A DNA stretch of 64,000 nucleotides from Sternotherus odoratus (lineage: Eukaryota; Chordata; Testudines; Kinosternidae): assembly GCA_032164245.1 (NCBI GenBank), contig JAVMKO010000022.1, positions 14,793,111-14,857,110 of the forward strand, written 5' to 3'. The notes beneath the pieces are model-generated. The model saw nothing but the letters and a program-made list of their open reading frames with translations, did not search any database and was not told the origin of the DNA. The position numbers and the translations under genes are program-made. How positions within the stretch are numbered: the stretch's first letter is position 1; each line of letters begins with the position of its first letter. This document shows, piece after piece, positions 10,506-22,349 of the stretch.

Positions 10506-10820
10506 GAGGTGTATGATCAATGCTTCATGTTTCCATGGGGAATACTATTTCTTGAATATATGATTTGTAGAAAGTAATATTAAAAGCAGTGGGGCCATGG
10601 CTCCTTGGTGCCCTGTGTTCTGGTGTCTGTACTCTTGCCCTCCCACCCCCGCCACACACTTGGAACAGGCCGCTGTTCAAGCGGGTCCTGGGAATTTCTC
10701 GTCTGCTCTGCAGAGGGCAGGGGCTGGTTTTGGGGTGTCACAATCCCCCTGCGTTTGTATCTGGCCTCTGCTGAGCTGGGGTGTGGGTGGGTGATAGGAG
10801 TCTGTGATGTACATGAGTAT
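10506..10820 (+). repeat. Duplicated spacer after the 36-bp array (copy A)
   Basis: Contains 'tttgtagaaagtaatatta', 'ccatggctccttggtgccct' and 'ctctgctgagctggggtg'. Copy C at about 44,125-44,400 has the same blocks in the same order after its own 36-bp array, which shows that the array, spacer and promoter were duplicated together. Confidence 0.7.
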
Positions 10821-10945
10821 CAGAGGGGTAGGTGTTAGTCTGGATCTGCAAAACTGACAAAGAATCTTGTAGCACCTTAAAGGCTAACAGATGTTTTGGA
10901 TCATAGGTTTTCGTGGTCGAAGACCCACTTCATCAGATGAATGTC
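10821..10945 (+). mobile_element. tRNA-derived SINE
   Basis: Head 'aggggtaggtgttagtctgg', body 'cttgtagcaccttaaaggct', then 'ttttcgtggtcgaagaccca' and 'cttcatcagatgaatg'. This is the standard order of the turtle tRNA-derived SINE, here nearly full length and not folded back. No clear target duplication is visible. Copy C lacks it at the corresponding place. Confidence 0.75.
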
Positions 10946-11059
10946 ATCATCGGTTAGTCTATAAGTTATTCTACAGCTATCACTAAAAATATGAGTTTAA
11001 AATAAGTAACATTCAGCTGCAGTAAAGTTGTGGCCTCAAGCAGAATTTATGTTCTAGCA

Positions 11060-11614
11060 CAGGCGTGGGAAAACTACAGCCCATGGGCCACATGAAGCCC
11101 ACAGGACCATCCTGCCTGGCCCCTGAGCTCCCAGCCAGGGAGGCTAACCCCACACCATTAAGCAGGCAGTGCTTGGGCAGGGTGGGGTGTGTGCTCCATA
11201 CAGCTACCAGAGATGCTGCTGAGCAGCAGAGTGAGGGGGCCAGAGCCGGGTAGGGTGGATAAGGGGCAGGGTGTCCCAGGGTGCAGTCAAGGAGCAGGGA
11301 AGGTTGGATGGCGTGTGCAAGTGCCAGGGGTCTGTCAAGGGGTCAGGGCAATCAGGGACGATGGAGTAGTGGGCCTCCTGGGGGGTGCAGTTAGGGTGGG
11401 GGGGTCTTGGGAGGGGGTAGACAGGGGTCAAGGATCAGAGGGGGTTGGATAGATTGGGGACCCTGAGAGGGGAGCCAGGGGGCAGGAAGAGGGAAGGGGT
11501 CAGATAGGGGGTTGGGCCACAGTGCTTGGGGAGGCACAGCCTTCCCTACCTGGCCCTCCACATAATTTTGCAAACCCAATGTGACCCTCAGGCCAAAATG
11601 TTTGCCCACCCCTG
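11060..11614. mobile_element. hAT-type non-autonomous element with 8-bp target duplication
   Basis: Left end CAGGCGTGGGAAAACTAC, right end GTTTGCCCACCCCTG (inverted match to CAGGGGTGGGCAAAC). Flanked on both sides by TTCTAGCA (11,052-11,059 and 11,615-11,622), the 8-bp duplication expected of hAT transposases. 555 bases, G-rich interior, no transposase frame. The related spacer near 44,760 shows the unoccupied site in inverted orientation. Confidence 0.9.
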
Positions 11615-11622
11615 TTCTAGCA

Positions 11623-11870
11623 GGATACTATTATTTGATATTTTAAATAATGAATTACCATGATAAAGCACAATATGATGATAAAAATCAGACAATTCTT
11701 CCAGACAGGACAGGATAGGAACTTTAGAACTCATTTCTACCTTAAATTTGATTATTTGAGTAGTACAATTATGACATGCACAGACCACATGAAAAGATAA
11801 ACTAATAGCACTGTAATCCTAAAACTTTGAAATGCACCATGCACACATAGCGATTTTAAAAGGGCTAACG
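11623..11870. other. AT-rich spacer, related to 44.68-44.80 kb
   Basis: Contains 'gataaagcacaatatgatga' and 'atcagacaattctt', also present at 44,710-44,745. No gene seen. It flanks the hAT on one side and the CR1 on the other. Confidence 0.6.
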
Positions 11871-11873
11871 TAA

Positions 11874-14072
11874 AAAAATGACATTAGTAAGAAAAATGGA
11901 TTGGGCTGAAGAATTTCGGAATCTAAAGGGGGAGGGGGACTGGAATTACTTTAAATCAAAGTTCCAGAAGCTATCAGAAGCCTGCATCCCAAGAAAGGGG
12001 GAAAAAATCATAGGCAGGAGTTGTAGATCAAGCTGGATGAGCAAACATCTCAGAGTGGTGATTTAAGAAAAAGCAGAAAGTATACAGGGAGTGGAAGATG
12101 GGCGGGATCAGCAAGGAAAACTATCTTATTGAGGTCAGAACTTGTAGGGATAAAGTGAGAGAGGCTAAAAGTCAAGTAGAATTAGACCATGCAAAGGGAA
12201 TTAAAACCAATAATAAAAGGTTCTAGAGTCATATAAATAAGAAAACAAAGAAAGAAGAAGTAGGTCCACTAAAAACTGAGGATGGAGTGTAAGTTAAGGA
12301 CAATTTAGGCATGGCCCAATATCTAAACAAATATTTTGCCTCCGTCTTTAATGAGGCTAATGAGGATATTAGGGATAAAGGTAGCATGGCAAGTAGGAAT
12401 GAGAATATGGATGTAGATATTACCATATCCGAGGTAGAAACCAAACTTGAACAGCTTAATGGGACTAAATTGGGGGGCCCAGATAATCTTCATCCAAGAA
12501 TATTAAAGGAACTGGCACATGAAATTGCAAGCCCATTAGCAAAATTTTTTATTTAATCTTTAAACTTGGGGGTTGTACCGTATGACTGGAGAATTGCAAA
12601 TATAGTTCCTATTTTTTAAGAAAGGGGGAAAAAGTGATCCAGGTAACTACAGGCCTGTTAGTTTGACATCTGTAGTATGCAAGTGCATTGAGGTCAATGG
12701 CAAATGGGACAAAATACAACATGGTATTACAAAAGGTAGATTGTGCCAAACAAACCTGATCTTCTTTCAAAAAGTAACAGATTTTTTAGATGAAAGGAAA
12801 TGAAGTGGATCTAATTTACCTAGACTTTAGTAAGGCATTTGATACAGTGCCACATGTGGATTTATTAGTTAAATTGGAAAAGCTGGGGATCAATATGAAA
12901 ATTGAAAAGTGGATAAGGAACTGGTTAAAGGGGAGACAACAGAGGGTCATACTGAAGGGCGAATTGTAATAACAAGACTTTTAGTTATAAACTGGGGACA
13001 CATCAATTAGAAGTCACAAAGGAGGAGAAGGACCTTGGAGTATTAGTTGATCACAAGATGACTATGAGCCACCAATGTGATATGGCTGTGAAAAAAGCTA
13101 ATGTGGTCTTCGGCTGCATTAGGTGAGGTATTTCTAGTAGGGATCAGGAGGTATTAGTACCATTATATAAGACACTGGTGAGACCTCATCTGGAATACTG
13201 TGTGCAGTTCTGATCTCCCATCGTTAAGAAGGATGAATTCAAACTAGAACAGGTGCACCGAAGGGCTACTAAGATGATCCGAGGAATGGAAAAACCTGTC
13301 TTATGAGGGGAGACTCAGGGAGCGGGGCTCGTATAGCCTGTCCAAAAGAAGGCTGAGGGGAGATATGATTACTCTCTATAAATATATCAGAGGGACAAAT
13401 ACCAGGGAGGGAGAAGAATTATTTAAGTTCAGTACTAATGTGGCCACAAGAACAAATGGATATAAACTGGTCAACAGGAAGTTTAGACTCAAAATTAGAC
13501 AAAGGTTTCTAAGCATTAGAGGAGTGAAATTATGGAATAACCTGCCAAGGAAAGCAGTGGGGGCAAAAAAACCTATCTGGCTTCAAGTCGAAGCTTGATA
13601 AGTTTTCCCATCACATCATCTCCTCCATAAACATAATTTTGGCAGTTGATCTTTGACTATGGTAATAGAGTGGCCTAGTGATACAAGATGGAAAGTTGGG
13701 GGGAGGATGGGATCTAAGATACTACAGAGAATTCTGTCCGGGGGGGTGGGGAGTGGGGGCTGGCTGTTGAGTCTTGCCCACATGCTCAGGGTTCAGCCAG
13801 TCACCATATTTGGGTCGGGAAGGAATTTTCCTCCAGAGCAAATTGGCAGAGGCCCTGGAGGTTTTTTGCCTTCCTCTGCAGTAGAGGGCATGGGTCACTT
13901 GCTGGAGGATTCTCTGTCCTTTTAAGGCCTTAAACCAAGATTTGAGAACTTCAATAGCTCAGATATAGGTGAGATATATTGTAGGAATGGGTGGGTAAAA
14001 TTCTGTGCCCTGCGTTGTGCAGAAGGTCAGACTAGATGATCATAATGGTCCCTTCTGACTCTAAAGTCTATG
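11874..14072 (+). pseudogene. CR1-like LINE, decayed and internally deleted
   Basis: Plus-strand non-LTR retrotransposon, 5' truncated. Frames in order: linker before the reverse transcriptase ('KMDWAEEFRNLKGEGDWNYF'), RT N-terminus at 12,311-12,556 ('GPDNLHPRILKELAHEIASP'), RT core near 12,810-12,950 ('YLDFSKAFDTVPHVDLLVKL'), then, after an apparent internal deletion near 12,962, the C-terminal part ('EEKDLGVLVDHKMTMSHQCD', '[19 protein letters not shown]'). Stops and frameshifts break it in many places, so it cannot be active. The 3' end 'actagatgatcataatggtc' and 'cttctgactctaaagtctat' is the usual CR1 3' region of turtles and crocodilians. The YADD-type catalytic segment falls in the deletion. 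Confidence 0.85.
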
Positions 14073-14758
14073 AGGTGTAAGGATGGCAATACACTATGCA
14101 CCCCTTATGTTTGTGATGCTGTTATGTTATGTTATGTTGCCTTAAGAGCTTGGTGCCTACCCCTGGCTGCCCATACAGTGCTTAATGTGTGCCAGGGCTG
14201 AGCTCTGTGACGTTTGTCTATGTAAATTAAGCACTTGGAGGAGGCAGTGGGGCATGCAGGGGCTGGGGGGCAAAGTACAAGTTTGTACAGGTTGCCATTT
14301 TCCCTACAGTTCAGCATGAGGATGGTGGAGTTTCTCTGGCCTTTGGTAGCTGCCTGGGCAGCGTGACAGGGAGTGACACTGCCCTCCATTTTGAGTGTGA
14401 GGCTGTAGATATGCCCTCAAGCACCAGTGAAGTCATCTTTACATTACTGCACCCCCCCCCCCCATATCCTCTCACAGTACAAAGACAACCCTCAGCACTG
14501 TTGAGGTATCTCTTTCAGCAGCCTCCAACTGCACCTACTGTGGAGTCCCCTCTTCTGTCTAGGTAGCATTTCCTTTTTAGGAACCTCAAATAGTGTAATT
14601 ACCTGTTGATAGCATTTGAGTCTTCAGAAATTTTGCATTGTAAGACAGAAGGCTGGTTAATACACCAAGAGGAACAGTGCTTGCTGCTGCTAAAGTAGAA
14701 ATGAACTAAAGGGTTTCTGGGTCACTGGAGTCTGTCTTTATAGCTGCCTTTGGCTTCC
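14073..14758 (+). repeat. Promoter-proximal duplicated region, copy A
   Basis: Closely matches 45,590-46,290. Shared blocks include 'ttaagagcttggtgc', 'gtctatgtaaattaa', 'ggaggcagtggggtg' and 'ctcaaatag.gtaattacctg'. A C run at 14,452-14,463 differs in length between copies. No conserved frame. It ends at the promoter elements. Confidence 0.7.
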
Positions 14759-14825
14759 AAGGCATGCTGGGAAATGGAGGGCGGAGCTTAGGCAGTATAT
14801 AAGCTGGGCTCTTGTCAGAGGAAGT
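14759..14825 (+). promoter_or_regulatory. Telomere-facing TATA promoter, copy A
   Basis: In order: GCATGCTGGGAAATGG (14,762-14,777), whose complement contains CCCAGCATGC, the ZNF143/Staf core; a GC-box-like GGGCGGAGC; and TATATAAG at 14,796-14,803. The start site should lie about 30 bases on, near 14,826. Copy C has the same three elements in the same spacing with a better GC box. Activity itself is inferred. Confidence 0.65.
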
Positions 14826-14889
14826 CATTCAGCTTTGTGATGCTGCAAAGAGATGTATATAGGTACATGTATGGGTGTTTAGAGTTATG
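14826..14889 (+). ncRNA. Predicted first exon, copy A
   Basis: From the predicted start site to the donor ATG|GTGAGT (intron begins 14,890). It matches 46,359-46,422 in copy C, including the donor. A possible ATG is the last codon before the donor, so coding from here would need the next exon. I treat it as the leader of a transcript of unknown coding status. Confidence 0.45.
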
Positions 14890-15057
14890 GTGAGTATTGA
14901 TATGGGGTAACAATGACATGTATTTGTGGTTAATCTACTGTTTTTCTTTCCTTCTTTCTATATAATGTGTTTTTCTTTCATTTCAGATTTATGTGTTATC
15001 ATTACTATTTTCATTGGGAGTGAGACACTGGGGGGGAGCTTCTGTTAAACACACATA

Positions 15058-15400
15058 CAGTAGACTTTTGATTATCCAGGATGATAGGGAAAAAATAATT
15101 CTGGTTAATAAAATCCTGGATAATCACCATCCATAGGAAATATGGGGAGAGGGGGTTTGGTTCACCAGCCACCCTGTGCCGGGGGGGAGGGGGTATTGGT
15201 TTACTGGCTGCCCTGTGCCCTGGTAGGGTGTGTGTTTGTGTGGTGTGGTTTTTTTTTGTGTGTGTCTGTGTGTGTGCTTGGGGCGGCAGCAGAGACAGAG
15301 CCAGCCCTACAAGTTGTTTTGGTTTTGTGTTTGTTTTGGTTTGTTTCCTAGTTAATCCACATTCTGGTTAATCCAATCCTGGATAATCGAGAGTCTACTG
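15058..15400. mobile_element. Tigger-like MITE in the first intron of copy A
   Basis: Terminal inverted repeats of about 25 bases beginning CAGTAGACTTTTGATTATCC; the right end mirrors it with two mismatches. Flanked by TA on both sides (15,056-15,057 and 15,401-15,402), as for Tc1/mariner-Tigger elements. 343 bases, no transposase. Copy C has the empty site with a single TA at 48,012-48,013. Confidence 0.92.
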
Positions 15401-15626
15401 TATTTAGTACTGGTAGCATGTCCATGGTGTTGGATGTTGTAGAAGCATAGCAATTTTCTGTCTGGGTTAGGTGGGGACTGGTCTGAGGAAACTAATATTT
15501 AGTAAGCGTTTCTTCTCTTAATCTCATCTGTATGCCCCTTTTTGTATTTTTTTCTCCAATTGTTTGGAGCCCCCTGAGTAGAGTTAATAAACCATGTTTA
15601 CAGTCAAACTTTCTTTGTATTTGCAG

Positions 15627-18600
15627 CTGTGTCCAGATCCGGTACTGAGTTGCACTGTGACCTGAGGGTTGTGAATATTTTTCTTCTGTCACACCATCGC
15701 TATATGTTTAGGAATAATTTCAACATCTGGGCATGAAGGCCTGTCTAACAAGGTGAAGAGGCTCTTGAGGGGGAGCTCCTGTCCAATTTCCAAAGATAAG
15801 TATATGCCAAAGGGTTTGATGGTCAGAAGGATTTGTGATCTTGAGGCTCTTTCTTTACTTATGGGAGTTCTCTAAATTCTACTCATTCTTAATGGGCACG
15901 TGAGGCATTTTGCATCACTGGTCACCACTTCATTCTTGTGTTCTCCTCTACATGGTTGTGGTTTTCTGAGGCGGATGTGCCAATCCTAGTTAGCGATGGG
16001 CCTCTGTGGTGTAGGGAAAAGGGGAGGGCCATCAGTATGTAGAAATTTAGCCATTCCATGTGTATGAGAGCATTTGGGGTGGGGTTATGTGAGGGGGATG
16101 TAATGTGTAGTAGGCATTCCCTGTCAAGCAAGTCCTATGTAGGTTAGGTGAGTAGAATGTATAACTGAGGTTTACAGTCAAGGTTTGTTTTTTTTATTTT
16201 ATTTTTTTTATTTGCAGATGAGTCCAGGTCACGACTACTACTCTTTGACCGTCCCCGCATTGTTGTACAGATGCCGATGGATGAAAGCGAAGGCCCACAT
16301 ATGGAGGCAAAGAAGATCTTGAGAGCGGGAATGGCTGTCAAAGTTAAGTATCTACTGGAGGGTTTGATGGTCCGAAGTATTTGTGCCGTTGAGCTGTCTT
16401 GTTTAGGGGTGGGAGTCTTCTAAATTCTTTGTGTTCTTAATAGGCTTTTGAAGCGTGGTTGGGAGCTTGTTGTACAGAGGGAGTGTGTGTCCCCTGAGGG
16501 AGGGCTAATTGCTGGGAGAGCAACCTGTCTGTAACTCGAGATGCTCCATTCTCAGTTCTTCTCTCACACACAGCACTGGGTTTGCACGACAGGTCACCAC
16601 TGCATTCTTTGTCCATCTTCTATGTGGTTGTGGTTTTCCAAGGAGAATGTGAGCATCCTAGTTAGCGACAGTCTTCTGCTGTGGTGGGCAGCAATATGTG
16701 GATGAGTGTTTGGAGTGGGTGTTGCTTGTCTGAGGGGGGGGAGTGTAATGGATAATTGGTGTTCCTTCTGTTTAGTATGCAGGTGAAGTCTTTGTTCATG
16801 TTGTCTAGTTGGGTGCTTTGTTTGTAGTTGCAGATGGATCCAGTACTGTATCGTGGTGCTCCGTGGATGGTTGTGACTACTTCTTTTTGACTGTCATGGC
16901 ATCGCTGTACAGATGTTGATGTCTGGGCGAGAAGGCCAGCGTACAAAGGAAAAGAAGATCTTGAGAGCGGGAACAGCGGTCAAAGTTAAGTGTCTGCGGA
17001 AGGGTTTGAGGGGCAAAAGAATTTGTGCTGTTGAGGCTTCTTGTTTAGGGGTGGGAGTCCTCTAAAGTCTTTGTGTTTTAATGGGCACGTGAGGGGTGGG
17101 CGGTAGCTTGTATAGAGGGAGTGTGAGGTTTCCCCTGAGGGGGAGGGTTGATTGCTGGGAGAGTGACCTGTCTAACTAGAGATGCTCTGTTCTCAGTTCT
17201 TCTCTCAACCACAACGGTGGTTTTGCATGACTGGTCACTACTTCATCTTTTGTCCATCTTATAGGTTGTGGTTTCACAAGGAGAATGTGAGCATCCTAGT
17301 TGGGGATGGTCCCCATCTGTGGTGAGCATGTGGGCGGGGGCAGCAATATGTGGATGAGTGTTTTGGGGTGGGGAGGTGCTTCTCTGAGGGGTGTGTGTAA
17401 TGGATAGTAGGTGTTCCTTCTGTTTAGTATGCAGATGAGGTCATTTTTCATGTTGTGGATGTTAGGGTTGATGGGTTGTTATGTGAGTAGATTTGTTTGT
17501 ACTTGCAGATGCATCTGGATCAGATACTGTGTTGTGTCATTCTGTGGAGGGTCCTGACTACTGCTCTTTGACTGTCATGGCATTGCTGTATGGATGTTGA
17601 CATCCGGGTGAGAAGTCTAGTGTACAAAAGAAAAGAAGATCTTGGAAGTGGCTGTCAAAGTTAAGTATCTGCCGAAGGGTATGATGGTGAGAAGTATTTG
17701 TATTGTGGAAGCTTATTGTTTAGGGGCGGGAGTCTGGTAAACTCTGCCTGTTCTTAGTGGGCGCAAGAGGGAGCTCATTGTATGGAGGGAGTATGGATGT
17801 TTTCCTTGGAGGAAGGTTGATTGGTGGGAGAGTGACCTATCTAACTAGAGATGCTCCATTCTCAGTTCTTCTGTCAGACAGCACTGGGTTTGCATGATGG
17901 GTCACTGCTTTGTCCTTCTTTTCTCCTCTATTGAATGTTGGCTTTCTGAGGGGGATGTGAGCATCCTAGTTAGTGATGGTCTCCTGTGCTGGAGGGAACG
18001 TGGGAGGGGCTCCAGTTTGTGGATGTCCATGTTGAGGTGGAGGGGCTTCTCTGAGGGAGGGGGTCGAGTGTGGTAGACATTCAGGTTCTTTAGGAAGCAG
18101 TATGCTCGTGAGGTGATCTTTCCTATTGCATAGTTGGGAGCTTTATGAATAGGTTTGCAGTCAAGCTTGTTTTTATTTTTCAGATGCATCTGGGACTGCA
18201 CTGCATTGTTCCATGGAAGGTTGTTGGAGTGGTTGTTAAAGTTAAGTATCTGTGAAGGGTTTGATGGTGAGAAATATTTGTGCTGTTGAGGCTTCTTGTT
18301 TGGGAATGGAGTCCTCTAAAATGTGTCCATTCTTAATGGGCATGTGGTGGGTGGGAGGTGGTGGTGGTTGTATGGAGGGAGCTTGAGTTTCCCCTGAGGG
18401 AAGGTTGATCTGTGTGTAACTAGAGATGCTCCATTCTCCCTTCTCTCACGCACAGTACTGGGTTTCCATGTTGGGTCACCTCTTTGTCCTTCTTTTCTCT
18501 TCTGCTGGGTGTTGGTTTTCTGAGGAGGATGTGAGCATTCTAGTTAATGATGGACTCCTGTGGTGTAGAGAAAGGGGGAGGGCCACCAGTATGTGGATGA

Positions 18601-21600
18601 GGGTGTGGGGTGCTTCTCTGAGGGGGATTTAGAGTGTAGTAAATGTTCCTTCTCTTCAGGAAGCAGTATGTAGGTGTGGTTCTTTCATATCATGTTGTTG
18701 GGTGATATGTAAGTAGGTATGCAGTCAAAGTGTATTTGTGTTTGCAGATGCATCCAGATCTGGTACCATGTCGTGGTGTTCTGCGGAGTCTCATGACTAC
18801 ATCTCTCTGACTATAATGGTATCGCTGTATTCATGCCAATGTATGGGAGTGAAGGCCCATATATAAGGGGAAGAAGATCTTAACTTAGACGGCTATTCCA
18901 GCTCTTAAGTATCTGCTGAAAGGTTTGATGGTCAGAAGAATGTGTGCTGTTGAGGAACCTTGTTTAGGGATTGGGGTCCTCTAAACTGTCATTTCTTAAT
19001 GGGCATGTGAGGGGCGGGTGGAAGCTCATTGTACAGAGGGAGCATGAATTTCCCTTGGAGGAAGGTTGATTGCTGGGAGAGTGCCCTGTCTAACTAGAGA
19101 TGCTCCACTCTCTGTTCTTCTCTCACCCACAGCACTGGGTTTTCATGAGAGGTCACCACTTAATTCTTTGTCCATCTTCTACCTGGTTGTGGTTTTCCAA
19201 GGACAAAGTGAGCATGCTAGTCTCCTGCTGTGGTAGGCAGCAAGATGTGGATGAGTGTTTGGAGTGGGTGGTGCTACTCTGAGCGGGGGGGAGTATAATG
19301 GATAGTTGGTGTTCCTTCTGTTTAGTATGCAGGTGAGGTAGTCTTTCATGTCGTGTAGTTGGGTGCTATGCAAGTATGTTCACAGTGAAGCTTTGTATAT
19401 CATTGCAGACACATCCCAATCTGGTACTGCGTTGTGTTGCTCCATGGAGGGTCGTGACTACTTCTCTTTGACTGACTGTGACTGCATCGTTTGTATGGAT
19501 ATTGACATATAGGAGAGAAGGCCAGCGTACAAAGGACAAGAAGATCCTGAGTATGGGAGTGGCTGTCAAAGTTGTGTATCTGCCAAAGGGTCTGAGGGGT
19601 AGAAGAACTTATGCTGTTGAGGCTTCTTGTTTAGGGGCGGGAGTCTCTAAACTGTTTGTTCTTAATGGGCATGTGAGGGATGGGTGGGAGCTTATTCTAC
19701 AGAGGGAGTATGAGTTTTCCCCTGAGGGAAGGTTGATTGTTTAACTAGAGATGCTCCCCTCTCCGTTCTTCTCTCTCACACACAGCACTGGGTTTTCATG
19801 ACAGGTCACCACTTCATCCTTTGTCCATCTTCTACCTGACTGTGGTTTTCCAAGGAGAATGAGCATCCTAGTTAGCGATGCTAGTCACCCTGCTGTGGTG
19901 AGCATGTTGGGGGGGGTAGCAATAGTTGTGTGTCATAGTAATTGTTTTTCTGTTTTGGTAGGCAGGTAAGGCCATCTTTCATGTTGTGGCGGCTGAGTTA
20001 TGTGAGTAGATTTGTAGTGAAAGTTTTTGTTTGTACTTGCAGATGCATCTGGATCCAGTACTGTGCTGTCATTTTGTGGGGGGCCATGACTACTTCTCTT
20101 TGACTGTCAAGGCATTGCTGTATGAATGTTGGCATATGGGTGAGAAGTCCAGCATACAAAGAAAAAGGAGATGTTCAGAGTGGGAGCAGAGGTCAAAGTT
20201 AAGTATCTGCTGAACAGTGTGATGGTGAGAAGTATTTGTGCTGTGGAGGCTTCTTGTTTAGGGATGGGAAGCCTCTAAAATTTGTCCATTCTTAATGAGC
20301 ACATGAGGGGTGGGTGTGGGAGGTTGTTGTTGTATGGCAGGAGCATAGGTTTCCCTTGAGGGAAGGTTGATTGCTGGGAGAGTGACCTGTTTAACTAGAG
20401 ATGCTCCATTCTCCGTTCTCTCACATGGCACTGGGTTTGCATGATGGGTCACTGATTCATCCCTTTTTTTTTTTTTCCTGCTGGGTGTTGTTTTTCTGAG
20501 GAGGATGTGAGCATTCTAGTTAATGATGGACTCCCATGTGTAGGGAAAGGGGGAGGGCCACCAGTATGTGGATGAGTGTTTGGGACATGGGGGGCTTCTC
20601 TGAGGGGGGTTTCTTCAGGAAGCAATATGTAAGTGAGGTCATCTTTCATATCCTGTAGTTGGGTGCTTTATGAGTAGGTTTGTATTCCAAGCTTTGTATT
20701 TGCAGATGCATCCAGATCTGGTACCATGTTCTGTGGAGGGTTGTGACTACTTCTCTTTGACTGTCATGGCACTGTTGTATGGATGTTGGCATATGGGTGA
20801 GAAGTCTAGTGTACAAAAGAAAAGAAGATCTTGGGAGTGGCTGTCAAAGTTAAGTATCTGCTGAAGGGTGTGAAGTATTTGTGTTGTGGAGGCTTCTTGT
20901 TTAGGGGTGGGAGTCTGGTAAACTCTGCTTGTTCTTAATGGGCACAAAAGGGAGCTCATTGTATGGAGGGAGTGTGTATTTTCCCTGGAGGAAGGTTGAT
21001 TGCTGGGAGAGGGACCTGTCTGTAATTAGAGATGCTCCGTTCTCAGTTCTTCTCTCTGACACAGCACTGGGTTTGCATGATGGGTCCCCACTTCATCCTT
21101 TGTCCAAGGAGAATTTGAGCATCCTCCTTAGCGATGGTCCCCTGCTGTGGTGAGCATGTTGGGGAAGCAATATGTGGATGGGTGGGTGCTTCTCTGGTGG
21201 TGGTGGTGGGGGGGGGGGGGGGGAGTCTTCTAAACTGTTCCCATTATTAATGGGCACGTGAGGGGTGGTTCGGAGGTTGTTGTAGTACAGTGGGAGTTTC
21301 CCCTGAGGGAGGGTTGATGGCTGGGAGAATGACCAGTCTGTAACTAGAGATGCTCCATTCTCAGTTTTTCTCTTACACACAGCACTGGGTTTGCATGACA
21401 GGTCAACACTTCATCCTTTGTCCATCTTCTACATGGTTGTGGTTTTCCAAGGAGAATGTGAGCATCCTAGTTAGCGATGGGCTCCTGCTGTGGTGGGCCA
21501 TGGAGGCAGGGAAGCAATATGTGGATGAGAGTGTTTGGGGTGGATGGGTACTTCTCTGTGAGAGGTGTAATGGGTATTAGGTGTTCTGTTCAGTATGCAG

Positions 21601-22349
21601 GGGAGGTCATACTTCATATCCTGAGTTGGGTGCAGTGTGAGTAGGTTTGCAATCAAGTTTTGTTTGTGTTTGCAGATGCGTCCCAGTCTGGTACAGTGTT
21701 GTCGCGATGCTCCGCGGACCACCACTTCTTCTCTTTTGACTGTCACAGCATCGCTGTACGCATGCTAATGTATGGGAGTGAAGACCCATATATAAAGGGG
21801 AAGAAGATGTTAAGAGCAGGAGCAGCTGTCTAAGTTAAGTATCTGCCAAAGGGTTTGATGGTCCAAAGAATGTGTGTTGGGATGGGAGTCCTCTAAACTC
21901 TGCTGTTTCTTAATGGGCACGTGAGGGGTGGGTGGGAGCTCGATATATGGAGGAAGCATGAATTTCCCCTGAGGGAGGGTTGATTGCTGGGAGAGTGATC
22001 TGTCTGTAACTAGAGATGCTCCATTCTCAGTTTGTCCCTCTCACACTGGATTTGCATGATGGCTCACTGCTTCATTCTTCTTCTTTTCTTCTCTACTGGA
22101 TGTTGGTTTTCTGAGGAGGATGTGAGCATCCTAGTTAGCGATGGGTGCCTGTGGTGGAGGGAATTGGGAAAGGCCACCAGTATGTAGATCACTGTATTTG
22201 GGGTTGGGAGGGAGGCTTCTCAGGTGGGTGTAGAGTGCAGTAGATGTTCCTTCTCTTCAGGAAGCAGTATACAGATGAGGTGATCTTTCATATTGTGTAG
22301 TTGGGAGCTTTGTGAGTAGGCCTGCAGTCAAGCTTGTTCTTATTTTCAG
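15627..22349 (+). repeat. ~650-bp unit array, copy A (about ten units)
   Basis: Each unit starts after an acceptor-like 'tttgcag' followed by 'atgcatccagat'. These acceptors end at 15,626, 16,217, 16,833, 17,508, 18,183, 18,747, 19,408, 20,042, 20,705 and 21,675, with the terminal type at 22,349. Most spacings are 560-680 bases. Each unit then has 'gactacttctctttgactgt', 'aagaagatcttgagagcggg', 'gtcaaagttaagtatctg', a stop codon, a second block with polypyrimidine and 'cacacagcactggg', and 'gagcatcctagttagcgatg'. Unit types run in the same order as in copies B and C. Frames are open over parts of many units, but only the ones listed separately deserve attention. Confidence 0.85.
16217..16423 (+). 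CDS. 67-codon open frame in the first main unit, copy A
   Basis: The frame crosses the acceptor (G of CAG plus AT) and runs without a stop from 16,220 to the TAA at 16,421. Residues include 'LLLFDRPRIVVQMPMDESEG' and 'KKILRAGMAVKVKYLLEGLM'. The same frame, same length, same stop is kept at 29,336-29,539 and 48,933-49,136. Diverged units of the array keep the tail 'VKYLPKGLMVRSICAVEASC' and a stop at the same place. Against coding: the few differences I see among the three copies mostly change the amino acid. No family is recognised. Confidence 0.3.
   Translation, partial: DESRSRLLLFDRPRIVVQMPMDESEGPHMEAKKILRAGMAVKVKYLLEGLMVRSICAVELSCLGVGVF

Noticed and set aside
16330..16345. 'gtcaaagttaagtatct' as a splice donor after each unit's first block
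   Set aside because: GTTAAG is a weak donor and in the conserved frame these bases encode VKVKY and read on to a shared stop. Splicing here is possible but not supported enough to annotate.
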